Assembly (NCBI GenBank): GCA_903872005.1
Contig: CAIQJD010000852.1
Coordinates: forward strand, 1-7,118
Reading direction: 5' to 3'
From: an uncultured bacterium
GTDB lineage: Bacteria > Chloroflexota > Anaerolineae > JACIWP01
Length of the DNA stretch: 7,118 bases
Shown here: positions 1 through 5,846 of the stretch, in pieces
How the letters are laid out: every line of letters starts with the position of its first letter
Position numbering within the stretch: the first letter of the stretch is position 1
Notes under the pieces: generated by a model
Seen by the model: only the letters and a program-made list of their open reading frames with translations
Database searches by the model: none
What the model was told of the DNA's origin: nothing
Program-made: the position numbers and the translations under genes

Positions 1-1
1 G

Positions 2-718
2 GCCGAAATGGTGACACTGCTGGCCCCGATCCCGAAGCCGGGCAAAGTCCTGGCCGTGGCGGCCAACTTCCAGTCGCACATCAAAGAAGGCGGCGGCAGC
101 GAAGTGAACAAGGCGCGCATCACGCCGCGTTTCTTCCTCAAGCCGGGCAATTCCACCATCGGCCCCGATGGCGTCATCTTGCGCCCCAAACTCTCCACGA
201 CGGTGGACTATGAGCTGGAGCTGGGCATCGTCATCGGCCGGCCGGCGCGCTATGTTTCGGTCGAGAAGGCGCTGGCGTATGTGGCCGGCTACACCATCTT
301 CAACGACGTATCGGCGCGCACTCTCACCCTGGCCGAGACGCGCGACGCGCGCCCCTGGGACGATTTCTTTGACTGGCTCAACGGCAAATGGTTCGACTCC
401 TTCTCCGCCATGGGGCCATACATCGCCACGGCCGACGAAATCGCCGACCCGCAGAATCTCGCCATGCGCCTGTGGGTCAACGGCGAGCTGCGCCAGGAAG
501 GCAACACCGGCCAGATGATCTTCAACGTGGCCGAGCTGATCTCCTTCATCTCGCAGATCACGACGCTGGAGCCGGGCGATATCATCGCTACCGGCACGCC
601 TTCGGGCGTGGGCGCGACAACCGGCCGCTACCTGAACGCCGGCGACCAGGTGGTCGGGGCCATCCAGGGCCTGGGCGAGCTACGCAATACCGTCTCCAAC
701 GATCCGATGGTCCGGTGA
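2..718 (+). CDS. Fumarylacetoacetate hydrolase (FAH) family protein, 5' end cut by window edge
   Basis: The FAH fold hydrolyses or isomerises acylpyruvates and related 2-keto acids in the cytosol using a divalent metal. Numbering from the Met at base 8, the metal-binding carboxylates are visible as E69 and E71 in DYELELG and D100 in FNDVSART. The active-site loop is ANFQSHIKE (H24, E27). The family core follows: GKWFDSF (126-132), VNGE (157-160), and [16 protein letters not shown] (187-202). The C-terminus ends in the usual GELRNTV. The frame stays open to the window edge, and [10 protein letters not shown] normally lies about 60 residues into long-form FAH proteins. The Met at base 8 is therefore probably internal and the gene starts upstream. 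Relatives include 2-keto-3-deoxy-sugar-acid hydrolases, FAHD1-type acylpyruvases and 2-hydroxyhepta-2,4-diene-dioate isomerases, and the substrate cannot be set from sequence. It ends 22 bases before nanE on the same strand, consistent with one operon. Confidence 0.93.
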   Translation, partial: AEMVTLLAPIPKPGKVLAVAANFQSHIKEGGGSEVNKARITPRFFLKPGNSTIGPDGVILRPKLSTTVDYELELGIVIGRPARYVSVEKALAYVAGYTIFNDVSARTLTLAETRDARPWDDFFDWLNGKWFDSFSAMGPYIATADEIADPQNLAMRLWVNGELRQEGNTGQMIFNVAELISFISQITTLEPGDIIATGTPSGVGATTGRYLNAGDQVVGAIQGLGELRNTVSNDPMVR

Positions 719-740
719 TTGGCCGAGGTGGAGTGAAAAG

Positions 741-1421
741 ATGAACGTCTGGCAACGCATACGCGGTGGGCTGATTGTCTCGTGCCAGGCTCTATCCGAT
801 GAGCCGCTGCACGGGTCGGCAATCATGGCGGCTATGGCGCGCGCCGCGGCCAGCGCCGGCGCGGTCGGCATCCGCGCCAACAGCCCCAGCGACATCCGCG
901 CCATCCACCTGGCCGTGAGCCTGCCCATCATCGGGCTGTACAAGGTGAATTTCGCGAACTCGCCGGCCTATATCACGCCGACTCTGGCGCGGGCGCGCCA
1001 GGTGGCTGCGGCCGGCGCCGACATCATCGCCGTAGACGCCACGGCCCGCCCCCATCTGGAGGGGGGCGACGGGGCCGGCTTCATCAAGTTGCTCAAGAAC
1101 GCGTTGAGCGTCCCCATCCTCGCCGATGTTTCTACGCTGGACGAGGGGCGGGCGGCGGCGGCGGCCGGCGCGGATGCCATCAGCACCACCCTGTCGGGCT
1201 ATACGCCCTATAGCCGGCAGGCCGAAACGTGGGACGCCGAATTGGTGCGCGCCCTGGCAGCGGCGGTGACTATTCCGGTCATCGCGGAGGGGCGCATTTG
1301 GCAGCCGGAAGAAGCGCGTGCGGCGTTGGAAGCCGGCGCTTACGCGGTGGTGGTCGGCTCGGCCATCACCCGGCCACAACTCATCGCGGCGCGTTTTGTG
1401 GCCGCCCTGCGACGGGAGTGA
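741..1421 (+). CDS. nanE: Putative N-acetylmannosamine-6-phosphate 2-epimerase (NanE)
   Basis: This (beta/alpha)8-barrel enzyme interconverts ManNAc-6-P and GlcNAc-6-P, joining sialic acid/ManNAc catabolism to the NagA/NagB route. At 226 residues it has the usual family length. Diagnostic stretches run in order: GLIVSCQAL (10-18), AVGIRAN (41-47), DIRAI (51-55), LPIIGLYK (61-68), YITPT (77-81), [10 protein letters not shown] (94-103), ADVST (128-132), [10 protein letters not shown] (149-158), IAEGRI (181-186) and [10 protein letters not shown] (203-212). K68 and E183 match the family's catalytic Lys and Glu; R45, D129 and R211 match conserved substrate-binding positions. The first Met at 741 fits because AGGTGGAG (726-733) sits seven bases upstream. 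The next gene, a ROK kinase, starts six bases after the stop, a standard nanE-nanK arrangement. No nanA lyase is seen here, so the ManNAc source is not shown. Family assignment is secure. Confidence 0.95.
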   Translation: MNVWQRIRGGLIVSCQALSDEPLHGSAIMAAMARAAASAGAVGIRANSPSDIRAIHLAVSLPIIGLYKVNFANSPAYITPTLARARQVAAAGADIIAVDATARPHLEGGDGAGFIKLLKNALSVPILADVSTLDEGRAAAAAGADAISTTLSGYTPYSRQAETWDAELVRALAAAVTIPVIAEGRIWQPEEARAALEAGAYAVVVGSAITRPQLIAARFVAALRRE

Positions 1422-1427
1422 GAGAAG

Positions 1428-2429
1428 ATGACTGAATATGTCCTGGGGCTGGACGTTGGTGGGACAAAACTGGCCGCCGGCCTGTTGAACCGCGCCGGCG
1501 AACTGAGCTATCGGCGCGAGACGCCGACACAGGCCCACGATGGCGGTGGGCCGGCAGTCATGCGCCGGCTGATCGAGCTGAGCCGGGCGGCCCTGGCCGA
1601 CGCCGGCTTCCGCCAGGCCGGGCGCCCCCCGCTCTGGCTGCGGGGCAAGGACTCTGTTGTGGCGACCGGGCTGGGTACCGGCGGGCAGGTGGACCCAACC
1701 AGCGGAGCGATCATCTTCGCCAACGAGAATATCCCGGCCTGGACCGGCGTGCCGGCGCGCCAGATGTTGGAAGAAGCCCTGGGCATGCCTGCCGACGTGG
1801 ACAACGACGCCAATTGCGCCGCCCTGGCCGAGGCGCATTTCGGCGTCGGGCGCGGCCACCCCATCGTCTTGTGCATCACCGTAGGCACCGGCATCGGCGG
1901 CGGGCTGGTCATAGACAGCAAAGTCTATCGCGGCGCGCACGGCGGCGCGTTGGAAGCCGGCCACATTCTGGTGGACTATCAGGGTTTGCCATGCGTCTGC
2001 GGCAAGCGCGGCTGTCTGGAGATGTACGCTTCCGGCCCGGCCGTGTTGGCGGAATTCCTGCGCCGGCACGGCGAGGACGGCTTGCAAACGCTCATCGGCG
2101 TCGCGCCGGCCGAGACTTCGACGCGCCACATCGTGGCGGCAGCGCGGCGCGGCGTGCCCGAAGCGGTCAGCGCGGTCGTCCACGCCGCGACCTTCCTGGG
2201 CATCGGGCTGGCCTCCCTGGCGCACGTCTTCGATCCGCACATCATCGCCATCGGCGGCGGCATGTCTGATGTCTGGGACCTGCTCTATCCGCCGTTGCTG
2301 ATGGCTTACCAGGAACGTTCCATGCCCCCCACGCGGAAGACGCCCATCACCCGCGCCTACTTTCGAGTAGACGCAGTGCTGCTGGGCGCCAGCCAACTGG
2401 CCTGGGCACGCGCAGAGCGAGAACGCTGA
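1428..2429 (+). CDS. nanK: ROK-family sugar kinase, probable N-acetylmannosamine kinase
   Basis: ROK kinases phosphorylate glucose, ManNAc, GlcNAc or related hexoses with ATP in the cytosol. The 333-residue protein shows the ATP phosphate motif DVGGTK (9-14), sugar-binding and catalytic DNDAN (125-129, D127 the likely base), the TVGTGIGGG loop (151-159), EAGH (176-179) and the ROK zinc site CVCGKRGC (C189, C191, C196, with H179). A C-terminal IAIGGGMS (274-281) forms part of the nucleotide pocket. There is no N-terminal winged-helix domain, so this is a kinase and not a ROK repressor. It starts six bases after nanE; the weak ribosome site GGGAG (1414-1418) lies inside the end of nanE, suggesting coupled translation. 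Pairing with NanE favours ManNAc as substrate, an inference from context: glucokinase or another hexokinase cannot be excluded from motifs alone. Confidence 0.9.
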   Translation: MTEYVLGLDVGGTKLAAGLLNRAGELSYRRETPTQAHDGGGPAVMRRLIELSRAALADAGFRQAGRPPLWLRGKDSVVATGLGTGGQVDPTSGAIIFANENIPAWTGVPARQMLEEALGMPADVDNDANCAALAEAHFGVGRGHPIVLCITVGTGIGGGLVIDSKVYRGAHGGALEAGHILVDYQGLPCVCGKRGCLEMYASGPAVLAEFLRRHGEDGLQTLIGVAPAETSTRHIVAAARRGVPEAVSAVVHAATFLGIGLASLAHVFDPHIIAIGGGMSDVWDLLYPPLLMAYQERSMPPTRKTPITRAYFRVDAVLLGASQLAWARAERER

Positions 2430-2432
2430 GCG

Positions 2433-3482
2433 ATGATGGCAGCATCCACCGCACGGCCGGCGCTCGCAGAGCCGGTTGAGGTGCAGTGCCATCAGCCCGG
2501 CGCCTCAGCGTCGCCGGACGCGGCGCGCGACGCGCTGTGGGAGCTGGTGGTGCGGCCGCGCGAGGGCTGGCTGTCGGCCGGCGAGACGGAACTCTTCACC
2601 CGCAGCCTGCGCGGCGACTGCGCCGGCGTCGCCGCCGACCGGCTCTACAGCGTCTGGAGCGCCGGCCGGCCCCTGGCCCATGCCGCGCTCTTCGCTGCGG
2701 CCAACAACCGGCGCGTCGGCGTGGTCGGCTTCGTCATCACGGAGCCGGCGGCGCGCGGGCGTGGCCTCTGCCCGTTGTTGATGGAACGCCTGCTGGACGA
2801 CTTCCGCGCTGCCGGCGGCCAGTGCGCCCTGTTGGGCACCGGCAACCCGACGGCCCACGCCATCTATGCCCGAGCCGGCTTCCGCGACTACAACGGCCAT
2901 GTGATGCGCTGGCTGCCGCCGGGCGTCACGCCGGCCGAGGCCGACGCGGCCTACTTTGGAACGCGCCGGCCGGCCACCGTGCGCGCCGGCCATTGGGGCG
3001 ATACGGCGCGCGTCGCCTGGCTCTATGCGCGGCCGGGCGATTGGTTCATGAAGGACTACATCGAGGCGCTCTACGACCATCCGGCCATCCCGCATCTGCG
3101 CTGCGGCTCGATCCTGCCGGCGATGATGCTGAACGTCGAGACGCGCGCCGGCGGCCTGTGGATGTTGGAGACCGACGACGGGCGCATCGTCGGGGCGGCG
3201 CGGCTATCGTTGCGCGATACTGTGGCCCAGACGAAGGCCCCGATGCTCGATTTCCTGGTCGCGCCGGCCTATCGCGACCAGACCGTAGACCTGTTGCGCG
3301 TTGCCATCGAGGCAGCCCAGGCCGCCGGCGCCGAAGTGGTGCGCGCTTGCCTGGCCTCGTGCGATGCAGAAAAGGCTGACATCGTCCAAAGCCTGGCCTT
3401 TCGTCTGGAGGCGACGCTGGCCGGCCAATTCGCCGCCGGCCCCGAACGCTTCGACCTGAATACCTATGTCCTGGAGCTTTAA
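2433..3482 (+). CDS. GNAT family N-acetyltransferase with a degenerate second GNAT-like half
   Basis: GNAT enzymes move an acyl group from acyl-CoA to an amine. In the first half (about 35-160) the CoA pyrophosphate-binding motif A is clear: VVGFVITEPAARGRGLCP, with R108-G-R-G-L111 in the R/Q-x-x-G-x-G/A position. It is followed by motif-B-like GNPTAHAIYARAGFRDY (137-153). The second half (about 180-349) has the same overall order, with a strand MLDFLVAPAYR (271-281), a helix, and a final LAFRLEATLAGQF segment. The pyrophosphate loop there reads YRDQTV and lacks the glycines, so this half probably does not bind CoA normally. At 349 residues it is about twice a single GNAT domain. Two adjacent ATG codons (2433 and 2436) lie four and seven bases after the kinase stop. 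No good Shine-Dalgarno is seen, so translational coupling to the kinase is likely. The acceptor substrate is unknown; context suggests an amino sugar or amino acid. Confidence 0.85.
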   Translation: MMAASTARPALAEPVEVQCHQPGASASPDAARDALWELVVRPREGWLSAGETELFTRSLRGDCAGVAADRLYSVWSAGRPLAHAALFAAANNRRVGVVGFVITEPAARGRGLCPLLMERLLDDFRAAGGQCALLGTGNPTAHAIYARAGFRDYNGHVMRWLPPGVTPAEADAAYFGTRRPATVRAGHWGDTARVAWLYARPGDWFMKDYIEALYDHPAIPHLRCGSILPAMMLNVETRAGGLWMLETDDGRIVGAARLSLRDTVAQTKAPMLDFLVAPAYRDQTVDLLRVAIEAAQAAGAEVVRACLASCDAEKADIVQSLAFRLEATLAGQFAAGPERFDLNTYVLEL

Positions 3483-3494
3483 CCCTACCCTCGC

Positions 3495-3500
3495 AAGGAG
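3495..3500 (+). promoter_or_regulatory. Ribosome binding site of the URO-D-like gene
   Basis: AAGGAG lies six bases before the ATG at 3507, in the 24-base gap after the GNAT gene. It supports that ATG over the in-frame ATG at 3516. Confidence 0.75.
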
Positions 3501-3506
3501 CCTCAC

Positions 3507-4634
3507 ATGGCGCAGATGACCCCACGCCAGCGCGTGCTGGCGGCGCTCAATCACCAGGAAGTGGATCGGCCGCCCATAGATCTGGGCGGGACGCATAACA
3601 GCACCATGTGTACCCGCGCCTACGAGAACTTCAAACGGTTCCTGGGCGTGGAAGCGCCGACGGTAGAGCTGAACAAGTCCTTTGAGATCGTCAAGATGGA
3701 TGAGGTTGTGCTGCGCCGGCTGCCGGTGGACACGCGCTCCGTCTTCATCAACCCCCCGGCGCGCTCGCGCCTGCGCTGGCTGGATGCGCGCACCTACGTG
3801 GACGAATGGGGCGTGACTTTCCGTCAACCCAACGATTGGCCGCAATTTGACATGGTGGCCCATCCGCTGGCCCAGGCGACGCTGGCCGATCTGGAAACCT
3901 ACCCCTGGCCGGACATCGAGGACGCCGGCCGCTACGCCGGCCTGCGCGAGCGGGCGCGCCAACTGCATGCAGAGACGGACTTCGCCATCTGCGCCTCGGC
4001 GATGGATACGACCATCTTCGACAAGGGGTGGGTCTTGCGCGGCATGGAGCAGTATCTGAGCGACCTGCTGCTGGACCCGACCTTTGCGCTGGCGTTGATG
4101 GAGAAGGTGGCGCAATTGCAGTTCCGCCGGCATGAACTGTTCCTGGAGCAGGTGGGGCCATATATTGATGTCATCATGATCTCGGACGACATGGGGACGC
4201 AGGCCGGCCCGTTGATTCGGCCGGCGCTCTATCGCCAGATGGTCAAGCCGTACCATCGGCGCTACGTGGACCTGATCCACGCCCACAGCGACGCCAAGAT
4301 CGTGATGCACGCCTGTGGGAGCGTCGCGGATCTGGTCGAAGATTATATCGAGGTCGGGATTGACGCGCTGCATCCGATGCAGGTAGCCGCGGTCGGCATG
4401 GCGCCGGCGACCCTGAAGAGTCGTTTCGGCGGGCGCATGGCCTTCTGGGGCGGGATTGATACCCAATGGCTGATGCCCAAAGGCTCGCCGGACGACGTGC
4501 GCCAGGCGGTGCGCGAGATGCGCCGCATCATGGGCCGCGACGGCGGCTACGTCCTGGCAGCGGTACACAACATCCAGGACGACGTCCCGCCGGCGAATGT
4601 CTGGGCGATGCTAGAGGAAGCGGTCAGCGAATAG
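3507..4634 (+). CDS. Uroporphyrinogen decarboxylase (URO-D) family protein, MtaA/CmuA-like
   Basis: The 375-residue protein has the URO-D TIM-barrel fold shared by haem-pathway HemE and by zinc-dependent methyltransferases acting on corrinoid or coenzyme M (MtaA/MtbA/CmuA). It opens with the family start MTPRQRVLAALNHQEVDRPP (4-23). Next come ISDDMGTQAG (225-234), the metal-type motif MHACGS (267-272; H268, C270) and GGIDTQ (315-320). The C-terminal stretch VHNIQDDVPPANV (353-365) ends the barrel. HemE's arginine-rich substrate N-terminus is not apparent, and there are no haem genes nearby, so a haem role is unlikely. H268-x-C270 resembles the zinc site of the methyltransferases, but the third ligand, a Cys near the end in MtaA, seems to be replaced by the HNIQ segment (H354). 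The last residues (VSE-stop) are encoded by the start of a heptad-repeat tract, so the extreme C-terminus may be altered. Function is unknown; members of this subgroup recur in sugar-catabolism clusters. Confidence 0.88.
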   Translation: MAQMTPRQRVLAALNHQEVDRPPIDLGGTHNSTMCTRAYENFKRFLGVEAPTVELNKSFEIVKMDEVVLRRLPVDTRSVFINPPARSRLRWLDARTYVDEWGVTFRQPNDWPQFDMVAHPLAQATLADLETYPWPDIEDAGRYAGLRERARQLHAETDFAICASAMDTTIFDKGWVLRGMEQYLSDLLLDPTFALALMEKVAQLQFRRHELFLEQVGPYIDVIMISDDMGTQAGPLIRPALYRQMVKPYHRRYVDLIHAHSDAKIVMHACGSVADLVEDYIEVGIDALHPMQVAAVGMAPATLKSRFGGRMAFWGGIDTQWLMPKGSPDDVRQAVREMRRIMGRDGGYVLAAVHNIQDDVPPANVWAMLEEAVSE

Positions 4635-4699
4635 CGGTCAGCAGTCAGCGAACGCCGATGGACGCTGGTCTGAACGCTGATAGCTGAACGCTGATGGCT
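4619..4699 (+). repeat. Degenerate 7-bp tandem repeat tract (consensus about GANNGCT / GTCAGCG)
   Basis: From 4623 the sequence can be read in 7-base units: gtcagcg, aatagcg, gtcagca, gtcagcg, aacgccg, atggacg, ctggtct, gaacgct, gatagct, gaacgct, gatggct. AGCGGTCAGC recurs exactly at 4619-4628 and 4633-4642, and CTGAACGCTGAT at 4670-4681 and 4684-4695; both spacings are 14 bases, two units. The tract begins in the last codons of the URO-D-like gene, contains its stop codon, fills the gap, and contains the start codon of the four-helix-bundle gene. The middle units are diverged. It resembles in period the short heptanucleotide repeats (STRR) described in cyanobacteria, without sharing a proven origin. 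Confidence 0.8.
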
Positions 4700-5101
4700 T
4701 TCGGGGGGCCTGGAGTAAAAGACTTTCGGACGCTGAAGGTGTGGGAGAGGAGCCACGCGCTGATTCTGGAGATCTATCGGGCGAGCGCGAGTTTTCCGAA
4801 AGAAGAATTATACGGGCTGACCAGCCAGATGCGTCGCGCCGGCGCATCCATCCCGACCAATATCGCCGAAGGCTGCGGCAAAGCCGGCGACGCTGACCTG
4901 GGGCGCTATCTGCAAATCGCGATGGGTTCGGCCTGCGAACTGGAATACCATCTACTCTTGGCGCACGATCTAAGCCTGTTGTCGCAGCCAGACTACGAGC
5001 GTCTCACGGCGCAAACGGTCGAAGTCAAGCAAATGCTCGCCTCATTTATCAAAAAGCTGAGAGCTGATCGCTACCGTCGAAAGGAGTCGCAAGAACCATG
5101 A
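4694..5101 (+). CDS. Four-helix-bundle protein (23S rRNA-intervening-sequence protein family)
   Basis: This 135-residue protein belongs to the small four-helix-bundle family first seen inside intervening sequences of bacterial 23S rRNA and related in fold to Avd, the accessory protein of diversity-generating retroelements. The signature is clear: VKDFRTLKVWERSHAL (8-23), FPKEELYGLTSQMRRAGASI (34-53), NIAEGCGK (56-63), GRYLQIAMGSACELEYHLLLA (70-90). Four amphipathic helices account for nearly the whole length. These proteins are basic, form pentamers and bind nucleic acid in studied cases; a role for stand-alone copies is not settled. The family core begins at about residue 8. The ATG at 4694 falls within the heptad repeat and has no visible Shine-Dalgarno. 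The C-terminal KLRADRYRRKE tail is encoded by another heptad tract. GC is about 57% for 4741-5100 (hand count), below the neighbours. The stop overlaps the next start as ATGA. No rRNA, reverse transcriptase or variable repeat is present here. Confidence 0.93.
   Translation: MAFGGPGVKDFRTLKVWERSHALILEIYRASASFPKEELYGLTSQMRRAGASIPTNIAEGCGKAGDADLGRYLQIAMGSACELEYHLLLAHDLSLLSQPDYERLTAQTVEVKQMLASFIKKLRADRYRRKESQEP
5052..5072 (+). repeat. Downstream 7-bp repeats matching the upstream tract
   Basis: The units aaaagct, gagagct and gatcgct follow the same GANNGCT pattern, in the same orientation, as the units at 4672-4699. They lie inside the last codons of the four-helix-bundle gene and code for its basic tail. 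With the upstream tract they bracket the gene as direct repeats. Confidence 0.65.
5080..5086 (+). promoter_or_regulatory. Ribosome binding site of the first ADC-like gene
   Basis: AAAGGAG sits 11 bases before the ATG at 5098, inside the end of the four-helix-bundle gene. It supports that start, which overlaps the upstream stop as ATGA. Because it lies just after the heptad repeats, it probably marks where the original operon sequence resumes. Confidence 0.7.
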
Positions 5102-5844
5102 AAGCCTACCGCCGTTTGGCGATGAACGAAGGACGGGCCATGCCGGCGCACCGGTCGTATTACCCCGAGCTGCCCAGCTATTACCGCGATGTCGAATTCC
5201 AGTCGGTCTACTTCAGGACTGACCCGGCCGTGGTGCGCCAACACCTGCCGGAGCCGCTGGAGCCGGACCCGGAGGGCCTGGCTGTCGCGGAGGGCATCAA
5301 TGTCCCCTTCTGTTCGGCCTATGGCCCGTTCAGCGAGGCCGCCTTGATGTTCCGTTGCACCTACCAGGGCGAGATGATCTTCTTCAATACGCACCTGTAT
5401 CTGGATAACCCAGAGGCCATTTGCGCCGGCCGCGAGATTTGGGGCGCGCCCAAGGAGTATGCCCAGGTCATCTTTGAGACGAAAGGCAACCTGATCTATT
5501 GCCAGACCATCAAAGAGGGCGTGCCGATCATGACCATCACCTCGGACATCACCCAGAAGGCTGAGCCGAGCGAAGTGATCCCGACCTCGCCCAATGTACG
5601 GCTCAAGCTGATCCCGCGCGCCGACGGCCCCGGCGCGGCCCTGAAACAGTTGATCAAGGTGGACTCGGAGGATGCCCAGGTCAGTCTCCTGATGAAGGGC
5701 AATGGCATGGTCACGTTCGGCAGCAGCGCCAACTCCGACCTGGGCGCGTTCCCGGTGCGGGAGATTGTCGGCGCGTTCTATCAAGTCGCCACGTTCAAGG
5801 AAGTCTACGGCAGCATCCTGTACGATTATCTGAAAGGGAAGTAG
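5098..5844 (+). CDS. Acetoacetate decarboxylase (ADC) family protein, copy 1
   Basis: ADC-fold enzymes form a Schiff base between a lysine and a beta-keto acid; true ADC makes acetone from acetoacetate, while other members act as aldolase-dehydratases or on larger keto acids. The 248-residue length matches the family. The hallmark AICAGREIWGAPKEYA (107-122) carries K119, the expected Schiff-base lysine, after Pro118. True ADC has a second lysine next (PKK), but here it is E120. Other conserved parts are CSAYGPFSEAAL (72-83, with the conserved acidic E80), HLYLDN (99-104), RLKLIPRADG (168-177), GSSANSD (208-214) and the tail ILYDYLKGK. The start is well supported: the ribosome site fits and the N-terminus aligns without gaps to copy 2 downstream (MPAHR at 15-19 in both). 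The next gene begins two bases after its stop. Substrate is unknown; decarboxylation of acetoacetate is not assured. Confidence 0.9.
   Translation: MKAYRRLAMNEGRAMPAHRSYYPELPSYYRDVEFQSVYFRTDPAVVRQHLPEPLEPDPEGLAVAEGINVPFCSAYGPFSEAALMFRCTYQGEMIFFNTHLYLDNPEAICAGREIWGAPKEYAQVIFETKGNLIYCQTIKEGVPIMTITSDITQKAEPSEVIPTSPNVRLKLIPRADGPGAALKQLIKVDSEDAQVSLLMKGNGMVTFGSSANSDLGAFPVREIVGAFYQVATFKEVYGSILYDYLKGK
5599..5639 (+). repeat. 41-bp stretch identical to 6348-6388
   Basis: The two ADC-like genes share this stretch base for base at the same place in each gene (offset 749, equal to the distance between their starts). It encodes residues 168-180, RLKLIPRADGPGA. All silent positions match, unlike most of the rest of the pair. 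Confidence 0.85.
5833..5839 (+). promoter_or_regulatory. Ribosome binding site supporting a GTG start for ADC-like copy 2
   Basis: AAAGGGA lies seven bases before the GTG at 5847, within the last codons of copy 1. No comparable site precedes the in-frame ATG at 5889, so GTG is the better start. Confidence 0.7.
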
Positions 5845-5846
5845 CC

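Noticed and set aside
8..10. ATG at base 8 as the true start of the FAH-family gene
   Set aside because: The frame is open to the edge, and the following [10 protein letters not shown] motif is normally preceded by an N-terminal region of about 60 residues.
792..2492. 566-residue open frame on the - strand opposite nanE and the ROK kinase
   Set aside because: Low-complexity composition (Arg, Gly, Ala, His), no recognisable domain, and it runs opposite two well-supported genes. It is a by-product of high GC and codon bias.
2486..3379. 297-residue + strand frame overlapping the GNAT gene
   Set aside because: Its Arg-rich sequence has no motifs and lies out of frame with a clear GNAT domain.
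3204..4568. 454-residue open frame on the - strand opposite the URO-D-like gene
   Set aside because: No family features. The + strand gene has full-length conserved motifs, so this is a shadow frame.
3507..4634. Haem-pathway hemE
   Set aside because: It has the H-x-C motif and HNIQ ending of the methyltransferase-like subgroup, and no other haem genes are present.
4619..4699. CRISPR array
   Set aside because: The units are 7 bases with no spacers and no cas genes nearby.
4694..5101. True 23S rRNA intervening sequence or a diversity-generating retroelement
   Set aside because: No rRNA sequence flanks the gene, and there is no reverse transcriptase or template/variable repeat pair in the window.
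5071..5784. 237-residue - strand frame opposite ADC-like copy 1
   Set aside because: Shadow of a recognisable ADC-family gene; a similar antisense frame (5826-6320) lies opposite copy 2, as expected from shared codon use.
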